This document shows positions 41,126-49,838 of a stretch of 53,635 nucleotides of DNA, piece by piece (within the stretch, counting starts at the first letter, position 1; each line of letters starts with the position of its first letter). This DNA is from a bacterium. GTDB lineage: Bacteria; Vulcanimicrobiota; Vulcanimicrobiia; Vulcanimicrobiales; Vulcanimicrobiaceae. The stretch is from assembly GCA_021790895.1 (NCBI GenBank), contig JAJYFM010000005.1, positions 1-53,635 on the forward strand. The letters are read 5' to 3'. Under the pieces are notes generated by a model. It saw nothing but the letters and a program-made list of their open reading frames with translations. It was not told the DNA's origin and searched no databases. A program made the position numbers and the translations under genes.

Positions 41126-42408
41126 GAGCCGCTTCCGTCGCTTCCCTGCACGACGGCGATGGTGGGATGAACGAGATAGCGTTTTGCAACGCGCGCCAAA
41201 TCGGCAGGGGTCACTTTTGTGATGGCAGCGATGATTTTTGCGACCGGGTCGCCGGTCCCACCGGCTGCGCGATAAATGCGCAATAGGCGCAGACGGAGCC
41301 GCGGATCGCTCTCCTGGCGAGCAAAATCGCCGATCGCCTGTGCCTTCAAGCGATTGATATTCCCGTGAAGTTTTCCATCACCGATCATCTGCGAGAGCGC
41401 GAGCGCTCCACCGATGAGCCGATCGGGGCGACCGACCGCGCCCGATGCATAGAGCAATAGCTGCGGGCGCCCGCCGAGCGAGCGATAGCGAGCACCATAG
41501 GATCGACGGATGTAAAATGCATCGAGCCCTTTGGGGAGGCCCGCCGTTTCGGCGAGGATTCGTTTCATCAGTGCCGCCTCGACCAACATTGCGGGGAAAT
41601 CCGCCGAGGTCGGTTTCGGAGCGAGGAACGACGCGACGATCATCGTCGAAAGCGTCGGCCTCGTCGTGCGTAAGACCAGGCTCGACGCATCGAGCAATAG
41701 CGACGGCGAGCTCACCCGCGGCGACTTCCCGCCGGGAAGCGCGCCTGCGAGGCGCGCGAGCGCAGCGGCGAGCCCCGGCGTCTCTTCGCCGACGATCGTA
41801 GTAGCGAGGTCTCCACGGCGATAGTTCCAGCGATAGAACGCCTGGGCTTGCGCGATCGAAAGATGCTGGATAGAAAACGGCGTTCCGTCTCGCGGCATCG
41901 CGAGATTACCCGAGCGCGCGAACGATCGGCGCAACATCTCGGTCGCCAACTCCCAGTTATTCTGCCCACGCTCCGCAATTCGATCGAGGAGTGCCGTGCG
42001 CGCCTCGGTGAGGGCCGCGAGCGAGAAGTCCGGTGCGTTCATCGCCGTCGCCAACACATCGATGAGGGTCGGCATCGCCTGCGGGAGCCCGGCGAGCTCG
42101 ATTGCAACGCGATCGTCATGAACGTGGATATTGAGATCGCCGCCCTCGGAGCGAATTGCGTCCTGCAGCGGCAGCGAGAGACCTCCGACCTCGACCGGCG
42201 TCCGCGCGAGCAGGTGCGCATCGAGCGCTGCGACGCCGTTCTCGCTCTCGCGCTCCCGGTTGAGCCCGGCACGCAGATCGAGTTGCACGAAGGTCACCGG
42301 ACGAACCGGCAAGGTCGCTGCGCCGCTTCCGCTCTCGGCGCGGACGCCCTGCGGTGAACAGAGCGCTGCGAGGAGGAGGGCGACGGCGAACGGGGCGAGG
42401 CGCTTCAT
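41122..42408 (-). CDS. Secreted M16-like protein lacking the zinc motif (second copy)
   Basis: This 428-aa exported protein (signal peptide 'LAPFAVALLLAALCSPQGVRA') has the layout of an M16 peptidase half-pair: 'FVQLDLRAGLNRERESENGVAALDAHLLART', then 'FYRWNYRRGDLATTIVGE' and the C-terminal repeat domain with 'RLKAQAIGDFARQ'. In the place of HxxEH it has 'ALDAH', so zinc binding is lost. It resembles the non-catalytic partner of M16B pairs. It overlaps the first M16-like gene by one base and the GT4 gene by 4 bp. Confidence 0.8.
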   Translation of the reverse strand: MKRLAPFAVALLLAALCSPQGVRAESGSGAATLPVRPVTFVQLDLRAGLNRERESENGVAALDAHLLARTPVEVGGLSLPLQDAIRSEGGDLNIHVHDDRVAIELAGLPQAMPTLIDVLATAMNAPDFSLAALTEARTALLDRIAERGQNNWELATEMLRRSFARSGNLAMPRDGTPFSIQHLSIAQAQAFYRWNYRRGDLATTIVGEETPGLAAALARLAGALPGGKSPRVSSPSLLLDASSLVLRTTRPTLSTMIVASFLAPKPTSADFPAMLVEAALMKRILAETAGLPKGLDAFYIRRSYGARYRSLGGRPQLLLYASGAVGRPDRLIGGALALSQMIGDGKLHGNINRLKAQAIGDFARQESDPRLRLRLLRIYRAAGGTGDPVAKIIAAITKVTPADLARVAKRYLVHPTIAVVQGSDGSGS

Positions 42409-43691
42409 TAGACGCTCTTTTCTGCGATGGGGTTCATGATGATCGTCGTTGGATCGTTGAGATAGCGTCGCACCGCGGCGGCGATGCGCTCCGGTGTGAG
42501 CCGTGCGATACTCCGGGCGTACGCTCCGTTCGGTAAGCCGGGGGCATATGCCGCATCACCTGCGGCCGCATACCAACCGAGATTATCGGCTAGCCCTTGA
42601 GGCACGTCGATCGCCGAGGCGATATGGAACTGAAAGGCGCGCAAGAGACGCTGAAAGCGCGGCTCCGAGAGCGGTGTGCGAAGTCGCTTCAGATCTGCCA
42701 GCAACACGCTTCCCATCTTTTTCGGATCGTTGCCGACACCGAAGATCGTAAAGACGCCGACGCGTTGCAGGGTGACGAAGCGCGCGACCGCGACGTTTCC
42801 GGCCGGCAACGGCAACGCCCGGCCGAGTTGCCGGTCGAGGAGTGCCGAGGCGACGAAATCGAGCGCCGTTGCATCGTCGCGCGACGTTATCGGCGGCCCC
42901 GCGAACCCGATGGCGATGGCCTGACTCGAACCTTCGACCGAGTGCGTCGACGCACTCGCGCTCACCGGCGAGCCGATCGGCGCGTCGTTTCCGGATCGTC
43001 CGAGCGCCGAGATATCTCCTAAGAGCGCATCACCGACCGCGCCGGCAAACGAGAGACTCGCATTCCCGGGGCGAAAAGCCCGTTGGGCATAGTGCTGAAC
43101 GCGCTGCAGATGAATCGCATCGAGCGATGCAGCCGAGGTCGGATAGATCGGCGCATGCATCGGACCGTCGGAGAAAAGCGCGGCGAAAAGATGGGTCTCG
43201 AGTTCGTTCTCGATATTAAAACGCTCTTCAACTGCGCGCACGCCGGTCTCGTGTCGCGCTTCATCGAGCGATTTTTCGTCGATCGTTCCGGAAAAATAGG
43301 CTTGCGTTAACGCGCGTAGCGCCGTCGATGCCTGCGCCTTGGGAACGACGACACTAATTCCTAAAAGATTCGGTGACGGCTCGATCTCGATCGTTCCGCC
43401 GACGTTCTCGACGATTGCGCGCAACGAAGAGCCACCGGCGATCGGAGCATCGGCGAGGGCATGCGCCGCGAGATCGGCGATCCCCGGCGCATCGAACGAA
43501 TAGCCGCTTGCGGGCACGCGCAGCCAGAGACCGATCGCCGCGGTCGGCGAACTCGGGTCGGCGGCAAAGGCATAGCTCGCGCCGCTGTGCAGCTCGCCGA
43601 TTGCAACCCCTTGCTCCGCGCTTGCGCGGGGAACGACGAGAAGCGGAGCGAGAACCGCAAACGCGAGAAGCGCGTGAGCGAAGCGCTTCAC
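42408..43691 (-). CDS. Secreted M16-like protein lacking the zinc motif (first copy)
   Basis: This 427-aa protein has a signal peptide ('HALLAFAVLAPLLVVPRASA') and an M16 fold pattern: 'AIGLWLRVPASGYSFDAPGIADLAAHALAD', 'SLRAIVENVGGTIEIEPSPNLLGISVVV', 'ALRALTQAYFSGTIDEKSLDEAR', and a second domain with 'RLLRAFQFHIAS'. The HxxEH site reads 'DLAAH' (His to Asp, Glu to Ala), so it also appears inactive. The pair therefore contains no obvious catalytic partner. It overlaps ftsH by 4 bp upstream and is followed directly by the second M16-like gene. Confidence 0.8.
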   Translation of the reverse strand: MKRFAHALLAFAVLAPLLVVPRASAEQGVAIGELHSGASYAFAADPSSPTAAIGLWLRVPASGYSFDAPGIADLAAHALADAPIAGGSSLRAIVENVGGTIEIEPSPNLLGISVVVPKAQASTALRALTQAYFSGTIDEKSLDEARHETGVRAVEERFNIENELETHLFAALFSDGPMHAPIYPTSAASLDAIHLQRVQHYAQRAFRPGNASLSFAGAVGDALLGDISALGRSGNDAPIGSPVSASASTHSVEGSSQAIAIGFAGPPITSRDDATALDFVASALLDRQLGRALPLPAGNVAVARFVTLQRVGVFTIFGVGNDPKKMGSVLLADLKRLRTPLSEPRFQRLLRAFQFHIASAIDVPQGLADNLGWYAAAGDAAYAPGLPNGAYARSIARLTPERIAAAVRRYLNDPTTIIMNPIAEKSV

Positions 43692-45598
43692 GCCGGCTCC
43701 GGCGAGATCGTCGGCGGTAAGCGATGCGTGTCGCTGCGATCGGCCGGTTGGCCGACGCTTCGATCCGGCGGCGGCGCCTCGGGAGAGTCTTCAGAAGATC
43801 CTCGGTCGTAGGGGCGTCCGTCAACGATCGCCAGGACCTCGTCTGCCTCCACGGTCTCGTGTTCGAGCAGCGACGCCACCATGCGCTCGACTTTATCCCA
43901 GTTCGTGCTCAACAGTTGGCGACCGCGTTCGTAACAGGTCTCGACAATCCGACGCACCTCCGCATCGATTTTGCTCGCGACCTCTTCGGAGTAATTGCGC
44001 TCCTCGCCGAAATCGCGCCCAAGAAAGACTTGGTGCGCGCCTCGCCCATACTGAATCGGGCCGAGATCGCTCATGCCGTATTGCGTGACCATCCGCCGCG
44101 CAAGCTGCGTCGCTTTTTCGAAGTCGTTGCTCGCGCCGGTCGTCACATCGCCGAACTGAATCTCCTCGGCGAGGCGTCCGCCGAGGGCCATCGTGATATC
44201 GGAGAGCAACTCTTCGCGCGTAACGCTATGGCGGTCGTCTTCGGGAAGCGACCAGGTAATACCGAGCGCCATTCCGCGCGGGATAATCGTGACCTTATGC
44301 ACGGGATCGGATTTATCGAGCATCGCGCCGAGAATCGCGTGCCCCGATTCGTGATAGGCGGTATTCTCTTTTTCCTTTTGCGACATCACCATGGATTTAC
44401 GCTCGGGGCCGACCATCACGCGGTCGATAGCCTCGTCGCAATCCGCCATCTCGATAATGTTTTTATTCCGACGCGCGGCGAGCAGCGCCGCCTCGTTGAG
44501 CAGATTCTCCAAATCGGCGCCGGAGAATCCGGGCGTCCGTTTTGCAAGCGTGTCGAGTTGCACTTCTCGCGCGAGAGGCTTATTGCGCGCATGTACCTCG
44601 AGAATTTTCTGCCGTCCCTTTAAGTCCGCGCGATCGACGACGATCTGCCGATCGAAGCGCCCGGGACGCAGCAACGCCGGATCGAGAACGTCGGGGCGAT
44701 TGGTCGCCGCGATAAGAATGACGCCGGTATTCTGGTCGAACCCGTCCATCTCCACCAAGAGTTGGTTGAGCGTCTGTTCGCGCTCGTCGTGCCCGCCGCC
44801 GAGACCGGCACCGCGTTGCCGACCGACTGCGTCGATTTCGTCGATAAAGATAATGCACGGCGCAGATTTTTTCGCTTGCTCGAATAGATCGCGCACGCGC
44901 GATGCGCCGACACCGACGAACATCTCCACGAAATCCGAACCGGAGATCGAAAAGAACGGAACGCCTGCTTCACCTGCGACGGCGCGTGCAAGCAACGTTT
45001 TGCCTGAACCCGGTGGCCCGAGAAGCAGGACGCCTTTGGGAATTCGGGCGCCGAGCGATTGATATTTTTTCGGATATTTGAGAAAGTCGACGATCTCGCC
45101 GAGCTCGACCTTCGCCTCCTCGACCCCGGCAACGTCATCGAACGTGACCTTCGCGCGATTCTCCGAGAGCATTTTCGCGCGCGATCGCCCGAAATTCATC
45201 GCTTGACTACCGCCGCTCTGCGCCTGTCGGAAAATAAAGATCATCAAGACGACCAATGCCAACATCGGCAAGAGCGAACTCAATCCGTTGAAGAACGATG
45301 AATTCGGTGGGCTCTCGAAGCCCCACTTGCCGCTCTTGACGTGCGCCTGCAACTGCGCCACGAAGGCGCTGTCTTTATTGGGAATCGTTACCGTGTAGCT
45401 CTTCCCGGCGGTGGTTTTACCCGAACCCTGAAGGCCGACTGCGTGGAACGACTCGATCTTTCCGGAATCGAGTTGAGCGATAAACGAGCCGTAATCGAGC
45501 GGCTTAACGGTCGTCGGTGCGCTGACGAACCGATCGACAATGAGCAGGACGATGACGACGGCCACGCTGACGAAGAGCAACTGACGAAGGATTTTCAA
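43688..45598 (-). CDS. ftsH: ATP-dependent zinc metalloprotease FtsH
   Basis: FtsH degrades membrane and some cytosolic proteins. The 636-aa product has two membrane helices flanking a periplasmic domain. The AAA module follows: Walker A '[19 protein letters not shown]', pore '[20 protein letters not shown]', Walker B '[16 protein letters not shown]' and '[18 protein letters not shown]'. The M41 protease site is '[15 protein letters not shown]', with a third ligand region '[21 protein letters not shown]'. The tail is acidic, then Pro/Ser/Arg-rich. It lies just after hpt, a widely conserved tilS-hpt-ftsH order. Confidence 0.97.
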   Translation of the reverse strand: MKILRQLLFVSVAVVIVLLIVDRFVSAPTTVKPLDYGSFIAQLDSGKIESFHAVGLQGSGKTTAGKSYTVTIPNKDSAFVAQLQAHVKSGKWGFESPPNSSFFNGLSSLLPMLALVVLMIFIFRQAQSGGSQAMNFGRSRAKMLSENRAKVTFDDVAGVEEAKVELGEIVDFLKYPKKYQSLGARIPKGVLLLGPPGSGKTLLARAVAGEAGVPFFSISGSDFVEMFVGVGASRVRDLFEQAKKSAPCIIFIDEIDAVGRQRGAGLGGGHDEREQTLNQLLVEMDGFDQNTGVILIAATNRPDVLDPALLRPGRFDRQIVVDRADLKGRQKILEVHARNKPLAREVQLDTLAKRTPGFSGADLENLLNEAALLAARRNKNIIEMADCDEAIDRVMVGPERKSMVMSQKEKENTAYHESGHAILGAMLDKSDPVHKVTIIPRGMALGITWSLPEDDRHSVTREELLSDITMALGGRLAEEIQFGDVTTGASNDFEKATQLARRMVTQYGMSDLGPIQYGRGAHQVFLGRDFGEERNYSEEVASKIDAEVRRIVETCYERGRQLLSTNWDKVERMVASLLEHETVEADEVLAIVDGRPYDRGSSEDSPEAPPPDRSVGQPADRSDTHRLPPTISPEPA

Positions 45599-45613
45599 GA
45601 TGGTACGATCTCA

Positions 45614-46186
45614 CTACTTCTCGGGAGCGAACGACTCCGGTTTGAGGCGCGCGATGATGGGCAGATTCCGATAGAGTTCCCGGTAGTCGAGGCCGTAACC
45701 TACGACAAAGGCGTTGGGACAACGCAGGCCGACGTAATCGAGAGGCACGTTGACGAGACGGCGCTCAGGCTTCTCTAAGAGTGCGGCGGTGCGCAGCCGG
45801 GCCGGCGCCCGTTGAACGAGCAGCTCGCGCAGATACTGCATCGTTAACCCGTTATCGACGATATCGTCCACCAGCAGGACGTTGCGGCCGCGAACCGACC
45901 CGGCGAGATCCTTTCGCAATTGAACCTCCCCGCTCGACCGCGTCGCGTTTCCGTAACTTGAAGCCCATATCGTCTCAACGTTCAGCTCGCTCGGAGCGTT
46001 CGGTTGTCGGGCAATCGCCCGAACCAAATCGGTGAACACGAAGAGCGCCCCTTTCAACACCCCGACCACCAGCATTGGTTCCCCGGAAAAGTCCCGCGCA
46101 ATCGCCGCCGCCATCTCCTCGATCGCCGCGGCAATGCGACTTTCGTCGAAGAGCACCTCAGCGATGGCATCTCGATAGTCGTTCAT
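45614..46186 (-). CDS. hpt: Hypoxanthine phosphoribosyltransferase
   Basis: Hpt salvages hypoxanthine/guanine with PRPP. From the ATG at 46186 (~190 aa) it has 'PMLVVGVLKGALFVFTDLVRAI', 'VETIWASSYGNATRSSGEVQLRKDL', the PRPP-binding loop 'NVLLVDDIVDNGLTMQYL' and 'VGLRCPNAFVVGYGLDYRELYRNLPII'. The track ORF extends upstream antisense to tilS. It overlaps tilS by ATGA and precedes ftsH by 15 bp. Confidence 0.96.
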   Translation of the reverse strand: MNDYRDAIAEVLFDESRIAAAIEEMAAAIARDFSGEPMLVVGVLKGALFVFTDLVRAIARQPNAPSELNVETIWASSYGNATRSSGEVQLRKDLAGSVRGRNVLLVDDIVDNGLTMQYLRELLVQRAPARLRTAALLEKPERRLVNVPLDYVGLRCPNAFVVGYGLDYRELYRNLPIIARLKPESFAPEK

Positions 46187-47067
46187 TCTTCCACCGGCAT
46201 CCCGTCGTGCAATCGCACGCTTGTCCCGCCGCCGAGCCCGTAGCGCCCGCTCCCCCCGCGCTCGATCGCCGCGAGGAGCGCGTCGACGCGCTCGAACGCA
46301 CCCGCTTCGCGGCCGAGGCGGCGCATCAGCGCGGCGGCGAGCCAGCGCCGCGCGGCGGCGCGATCGGCATCTTCGGCGGCGGCGGCGTTCCCCGCGATCT
46401 TCGCCGCGCGAGCGACCGCACGGTCGAGCCCCGGAAAGCGCGGCCGTAACGCATCGAGCGCGTCGCGTACGGCATTGCGTCGAACGTCGAGCTCGGCGTT
46501 GCTCGGATCGACGGCATAGGGAAGCGTGCGGACATGACAGTAGGCGCGCAGCACCTCCTCGTCGACGGCGAGGATCGGGCGCAGCAGTTCGACCTCCGAT
46601 GAAATCGGGCGACGCACGCGCATCCCCCCGAGCCCGCGCTCGCCGGCACCGCGAAAGAGTGCGAGCAAGACGCTCTCCGTCTGATCCTGCGCGTGGTGCG
46701 CCGTCACGATCGCATCGTTTCCCCACGCGCGGGCATGCTCGAGCAACGCTTCGTAGCGACGATCGCGAAGCGTCGCTTCGTCGCCGCCCTCGGGTTCGAT
46801 CGCCAGCGTGTCGACTGGAATCCCAAGGCCGGCACCGACGCGCAGCACCACACATTCATCTTGCCAGGCAGAGCGCCGCGTCGCATGGTGGACGTAGGCG
46901 ACGCGCAGTTGCAAGTCGAGCCGCTCGGCGAGCGTCGCAAGAACGGCGACCAGCGCGACGGAATCCGCCCCGCCGCTGCACGCAACGCTGAATTTGCGCC
47001 CGACCAAGAGCGCGCGTTCCCGCAAAACCGCGATTTCAAGATCGCGTTCGGGATGCGCTCCCCTCAT
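46183..47067 (-). CDS. tilS: tRNA(Ile)-lysidine synthase TilS (short form)
   Basis: TilS converts the C34 wobble base of tRNA-Ile(CAU) to lysidine. The 294-aa product has the PP-loop 'FSVACSGGADSVALVAVL', 'RVAYVHHATR', 'EATLRDRRYEALLEHAR', 'AIVTAHHAQDQTESVLLALFRGAGERGLGGM' and 'LPYAVDPSNAELDVRRNAVR'. It is short and lacks the full C-terminal tRNA-binding domains of E. coli-type TilS, as in other compact forms. It overlaps smpB and hpt by ATGA on both sides. Confidence 0.94.
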   Translation of the reverse strand: MRGAHPERDLEIAVLRERALLVGRKFSVACSGGADSVALVAVLATLAERLDLQLRVAYVHHATRRSAWQDECVVLRVGAGLGIPVDTLAIEPEGGDEATLRDRRYEALLEHARAWGNDAIVTAHHAQDQTESVLLALFRGAGERGLGGMRVRRPISSEVELLRPILAVDEEVLRAYCHVRTLPYAVDPSNAELDVRRNAVRDALDALRPRFPGLDRAVARAAKIAGNAAAAEDADRAAARRWLAAALMRRLGREAGAFERVDALLAAIERGGSGRYGLGGGTSVRLHDGMPVEE

Positions 47068-47552
47068 CGTCGGGCGAGTTCGCGTTCGGTCTCGCGCGCG
47101 CTCTCGCGCTTGACGATATCGGCACGCTTATCCCACATTTTCTTTCCCCGAGCGAGTCCCAATTCGATTTTGACTTTTCCTCGCGTGAAATAGAGGCGGA
47201 GCGGAACGAGCGTCAGCCCCTTCTCCTCCAGCGCCGATTTCAAACGCGCGATCTGTTCGCGATGCACGAGTAATTTGCGCGGACGTTTCGGATCGACGTT
47301 CGAGAACGTTCCCTCACGATAACTCGGAACGTGCATTCCGAGCAGCCATAACTCGCCATCGCGAATGCGGGCATAGCTTTCGGCGATGCTCGCGCCGCCG
47401 GCGCGGATCGATTTCACCTCGGTACCGGTGAGCGCGACACCCGTCTCAAGTGATTCGAGAATCGCATAATCGTGACGCGCGCGGCGATTGTCGATACTCG
47501 GCGTGCGCGCGCTGCTTGCGGCTTGCGCCTCGGCGAGGCGCTGCTGTTTCAT
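47064..47552 (-). CDS. smpB: SsrA-binding protein SmpB
   Basis: SmpB binds tmRNA for rescue of stalled ribosomes. From the ATG at 47552 (~162 aa) it shows 'NRRARHDYAILESLETGVALTGTEVKSIRAGGASIAESYARI', 'LWLLGMHVPSYREGTFSNVDPKRPRKLLVHREQIARL', 'GLTLVPLRLYFTRGKVKIELGLARGKKMWDKRADI' and the basic helical tail. It is the usual family sequence with a ~20-residue N-terminal extension. A GTG at 47561 is an alternative start. No tmRNA gene is in the window. Confidence 0.96.
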   Translation of the reverse strand: MKQQRLAEAQAASSARTPSIDNRRARHDYAILESLETGVALTGTEVKSIRAGGASIAESYARIRDGELWLLGMHVPSYREGTFSNVDPKRPRKLLVHREQIARLKSALEEKGLTLVPLRLYFTRGKVKIELGLARGKKMWDKRADIVKRESARETERELARR

Positions 47553-47563
47553 CTTTGCCACCG

Positions 47564-48016
47564 TCAGCGCCCCGCGAGGTCGGCGTTGGGATTCCGACGA
47601 TCGTCGACCGCTTCGAGCGGTCCGCGCGAAAGAAATCGCGCCGTGCCTTCGAGCAAGATATTCCCTGCGGCATCGCTCACGCGCCCTTCCAGCGAAAGCA
47701 CGTTGCGACGCTCTCCGGTAACGCGACCGAAGACGACCAACGGCTCGTCGAGCGGCACCGGCTTCCGAAAGCGCGCGTCGAGCGATGCGGTAACACCGCG
47801 GTGCCCGGCAGCGCCTGCCGCGTGCGCCATCACTTCGTCGAGCAAGGCGATGGCGATGCCGCCGTGCGCGATGCCCTTCCACCCTTGAAATTCAGGGCGA
47901 AGGCGAAGGTGCGCCACGACGCCGTCACCGCTGCGTTCGAACTGCATGTGCAGGCCGATGGCGTTCTCGGGTCCGCACGCAAAACAGCGACCGTCGTCGA
48001 CGGGCACCCCGCTCAA
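47564..48016 (-). CDS. PaaI-type hotdog-fold thioesterase
   Basis: This 150-aa protein (TTG start overlapping the phosphoesterase stop as TTGA) has a Cys-rich N-terminal 'DGRCFACGPENAIGLHMQF' and the hotdog core 'WKGIAHGGIAIALLDEVMAHAAG' with 'SLDARFRKPVPLDEPLVVFGRV'. This is the PaaI/YbgC-like pattern with the HGG active site. It probably hydrolyses an acyl-CoA thioester; the substrate is unknown. It lies 11 bp before smpB. Confidence 0.88.
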   Translation of the reverse strand: MSGVPVDDGRCFACGPENAIGLHMQFERSGDGVVAHLRLRPEFQGWKGIAHGGIAIALLDEVMAHAAGAAGHRGVTASLDARFRKPVPLDEPLVVFGRVTGERRNVLSLEGRVSDAAGNILLEGTARFLSRGPLEAVDDRRNPNADLAGR

Positions 48017-48744
48017 CGCCCCGAACCTAGACGCATGGCAAGATATCCCGGCAGCCCGACGGCGCGAATTTTCGATTGTGTCTTTCCGATATCGTATTCA
48101 AAACGCACCCACTCGACATCTTTGCGGATATCGTCGTAGATAGCAATCGAGCCCTCGGGATTGAGATCGCGCGGTTGTCCGACGCTTCCGACATCGACGA
48201 TGTAGCGATTCCCCGCGGCGATATCGAGCCGATGCGTGCCGCCGTGCTGCACGTGAATGTGTCCGTAGGCTCCTTCTGCATCGAGCGTCCACAATTCGGG
48301 GATATGCGTGTGTCCGATGAAAACGACCGGAGCATCGGTCGCGGCAAAGGCCGTCGCCGCCTCGCGCACGTCGAGAATATATTCGAAATAATCGACCGGC
48401 GCGCCATGGACGAAGAGCATCTCCGGCAGACGCAGTTCGTAGGCGAGCGTATCGATCCACGCGAGATGCTCCGGGTCGAGCACGTCACGCGTCCACGCAA
48501 CAGCCGCTCGCGCGGCGTCGTTAAAGCGATCGACACCGAAGCCGTTGAGCACGGCGAGATCGTGATTGCCGAGAACGACATACTGCGACCGCTCTCGCAC
48601 CCGCGCGATACATTCATTCGGATTCGGCCCGTACCCGATGATATCGCCGAGACAGACAACGGTATCTTCGGGCGCGATAAAGGCGAGCGCCGCATCGAGC
48701 GCTTCGATATTCGAGTGAATATCGGAGATGAATGCGTATCTCAT
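48013..48744 (-). CDS. Calcineurin-like metallophosphoesterase (YfcE/MJ0936-like)
   Basis: From the ATG at 48744 (~243 aa) the product has the metallophosphoesterase motifs in order: 'FISDIHSNIEALDA' (DxH), 'VCLGDIIGYGPNP' (GDxxGYG), 'YVVLGNHDLAVL' (GNHD), 'MLFVHGAPVDYFEY' and 'VFIGHTHIPEL' (GHTH), followed by 'VDVGSVGQPRD'. It resembles single-domain phosphodiesterases of bacteria and archaea. The substrate is unknown. It overlaps hisC by ATGA and the thioesterase by TTGA. Confidence 0.9.
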   Translation of the reverse strand: MRYAFISDIHSNIEALDAALAFIAPEDTVVCLGDIIGYGPNPNECIARVRERSQYVVLGNHDLAVLNGFGVDRFNDAARAAVAWTRDVLDPEHLAWIDTLAYELRLPEMLFVHGAPVDYFEYILDVREAATAFAATDAPVVFIGHTHIPELWTLDAEGAYGHIHVQHGGTHRLDIAAGNRYIVDVGSVGQPRDLNPEGSIAIYDDIRKDVEWVRFEYDIGKTQSKIRAVGLPGYLAMRLGSGR

Positions 48745-49838
48745 GCCGTCACGCGCGCGCAGACCGCTCGCAGTTCGCTTGCAAATCGCTCGCGATCGCT
48801 TTCGTTGCCGACGGTGACGCGAACGCATCGATCGAGCGGTGCGAGCCCGGGCTTACGCGTCCAGACCCCACGCTGCAGCAGCGCCTCGAGGAGCGCGTCG
48901 GCACGCTCGCGCGAGGAGCAATCGAAGCAGACGAAGTTGGTCGCCGAGTCGAGCGTCGGCAGCCCCAATTCGGCCCCGAGCGCTGCATATGCGGCGCGTC
49001 CGCGCACGGTACGTTCGCGAACATCGCGCGCGAAGGCATCGTCGTTTAATGCCGCGAGCGCGCCGATCTGCGCGTTTCGATTGACACCGTACTGCAAACG
49101 CACCTTGAGCATCGGAGCGAGCAACGTTTGCGGCGCGACAGCATAGCCGATGCGCGCCCCCGCTAATCCGTAGAGTTTCGAGAACGTGCGCGCGCGCACG
49201 ACGCCTGGGAGCGCACGCGGTACGGGGAGCGCTGCCGGATCGGCGAACTCCGCGTACGCTTCATCGAGCAGAAGCAGCGTCCGGCTCGGCAGCGCCGAGC
49301 GAAAACGCGCAAGAGCATCGGCATCGACGAACGAGCCGCTGGGATTGTCGGGGTTCGCGAGATAACAGATTGCGGCATCGCAGCGCTGCGCCGCCGCCGC
49401 CAACGCATCGAGATCGATGCTCGCGTCGTTGCGATAGGAAACGCTCTCCATGCACCCGCCGTAGCCGATGACGTGGTACGCGAAGGTCGGATAGGTGCCC
49501 GCCGAACTCACCGCCGTCTCGCCGGCGGCGAGAAAACAGCGCACGACCAGACCGAGGAGTTCGTCGATTCCGCTGGTGACAAGCATCTCTTCACGCGCGG
49601 CATCCCAGCGCTCGGCGAGCGCGGTGCGCAGGTCGTAGGAATCGGGGTCGCCGTACCACGAGAGATGCGCAAGCTCGGCGGTCATCGCCGCGACTGCAAG
49701 CGGCGACGGACCAAACGCGCTCTCGTTTGCACCGAGTCGGAGCATCGTTTGTCGACCACGCTCGCGCATGATGCGCTCGGGACCGATAAACGGCTCGCCC
49801 GCCGGAATCGCCTCGATCGTTGAATTCGCCCGAATCAC
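48741..49838 (-). CDS. hisC: Histidinol-phosphate aminotransferase-type enzyme
   Basis: This PLP-dependent class II aminotransferase is HisC-like. The 365-aa product (GTG start) has 'LRLGANESAFGPSPLAV', 'WYGDPDSYDLRTALAERW', 'VTSGIDELLGLVVRCFL', 'CYLANPDNPSGSFVD', 'LLLLDEAYAEFAD' and the Schiff-base lysine region 'ARTFSKLYGLAGARIGYAV'. A role in histidine synthesis is likely, but related enzymes act on phenylalanine or tyrosine precursors, and no other his gene lies nearby. It overlaps moeA by GTGA and the phosphoesterase by ATGA. Confidence 0.85.
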   Translation of the reverse strand: MIRANSTIEAIPAGEPFIGPERIMRERGRQTMLRLGANESAFGPSPLAVAAMTAELAHLSWYGDPDSYDLRTALAERWDAAREEMLVTSGIDELLGLVVRCFLAAGETAVSSAGTYPTFAYHVIGYGGCMESVSYRNDASIDLDALAAAAQRCDAAICYLANPDNPSGSFVDADALARFRSALPSRTLLLLDEAYAEFADPAALPVPRALPGVVRARTFSKLYGLAGARIGYAVAPQTLLAPMLKVRLQYGVNRNAQIGALAALNDDAFARDVRERTVRGRAAYAALGAELGLPTLDSATNFVCFDCSSRERADALLEALLQRGVWTRKPGLAPLDRCVRVTVGNESDRERFASELRAVCARVTA

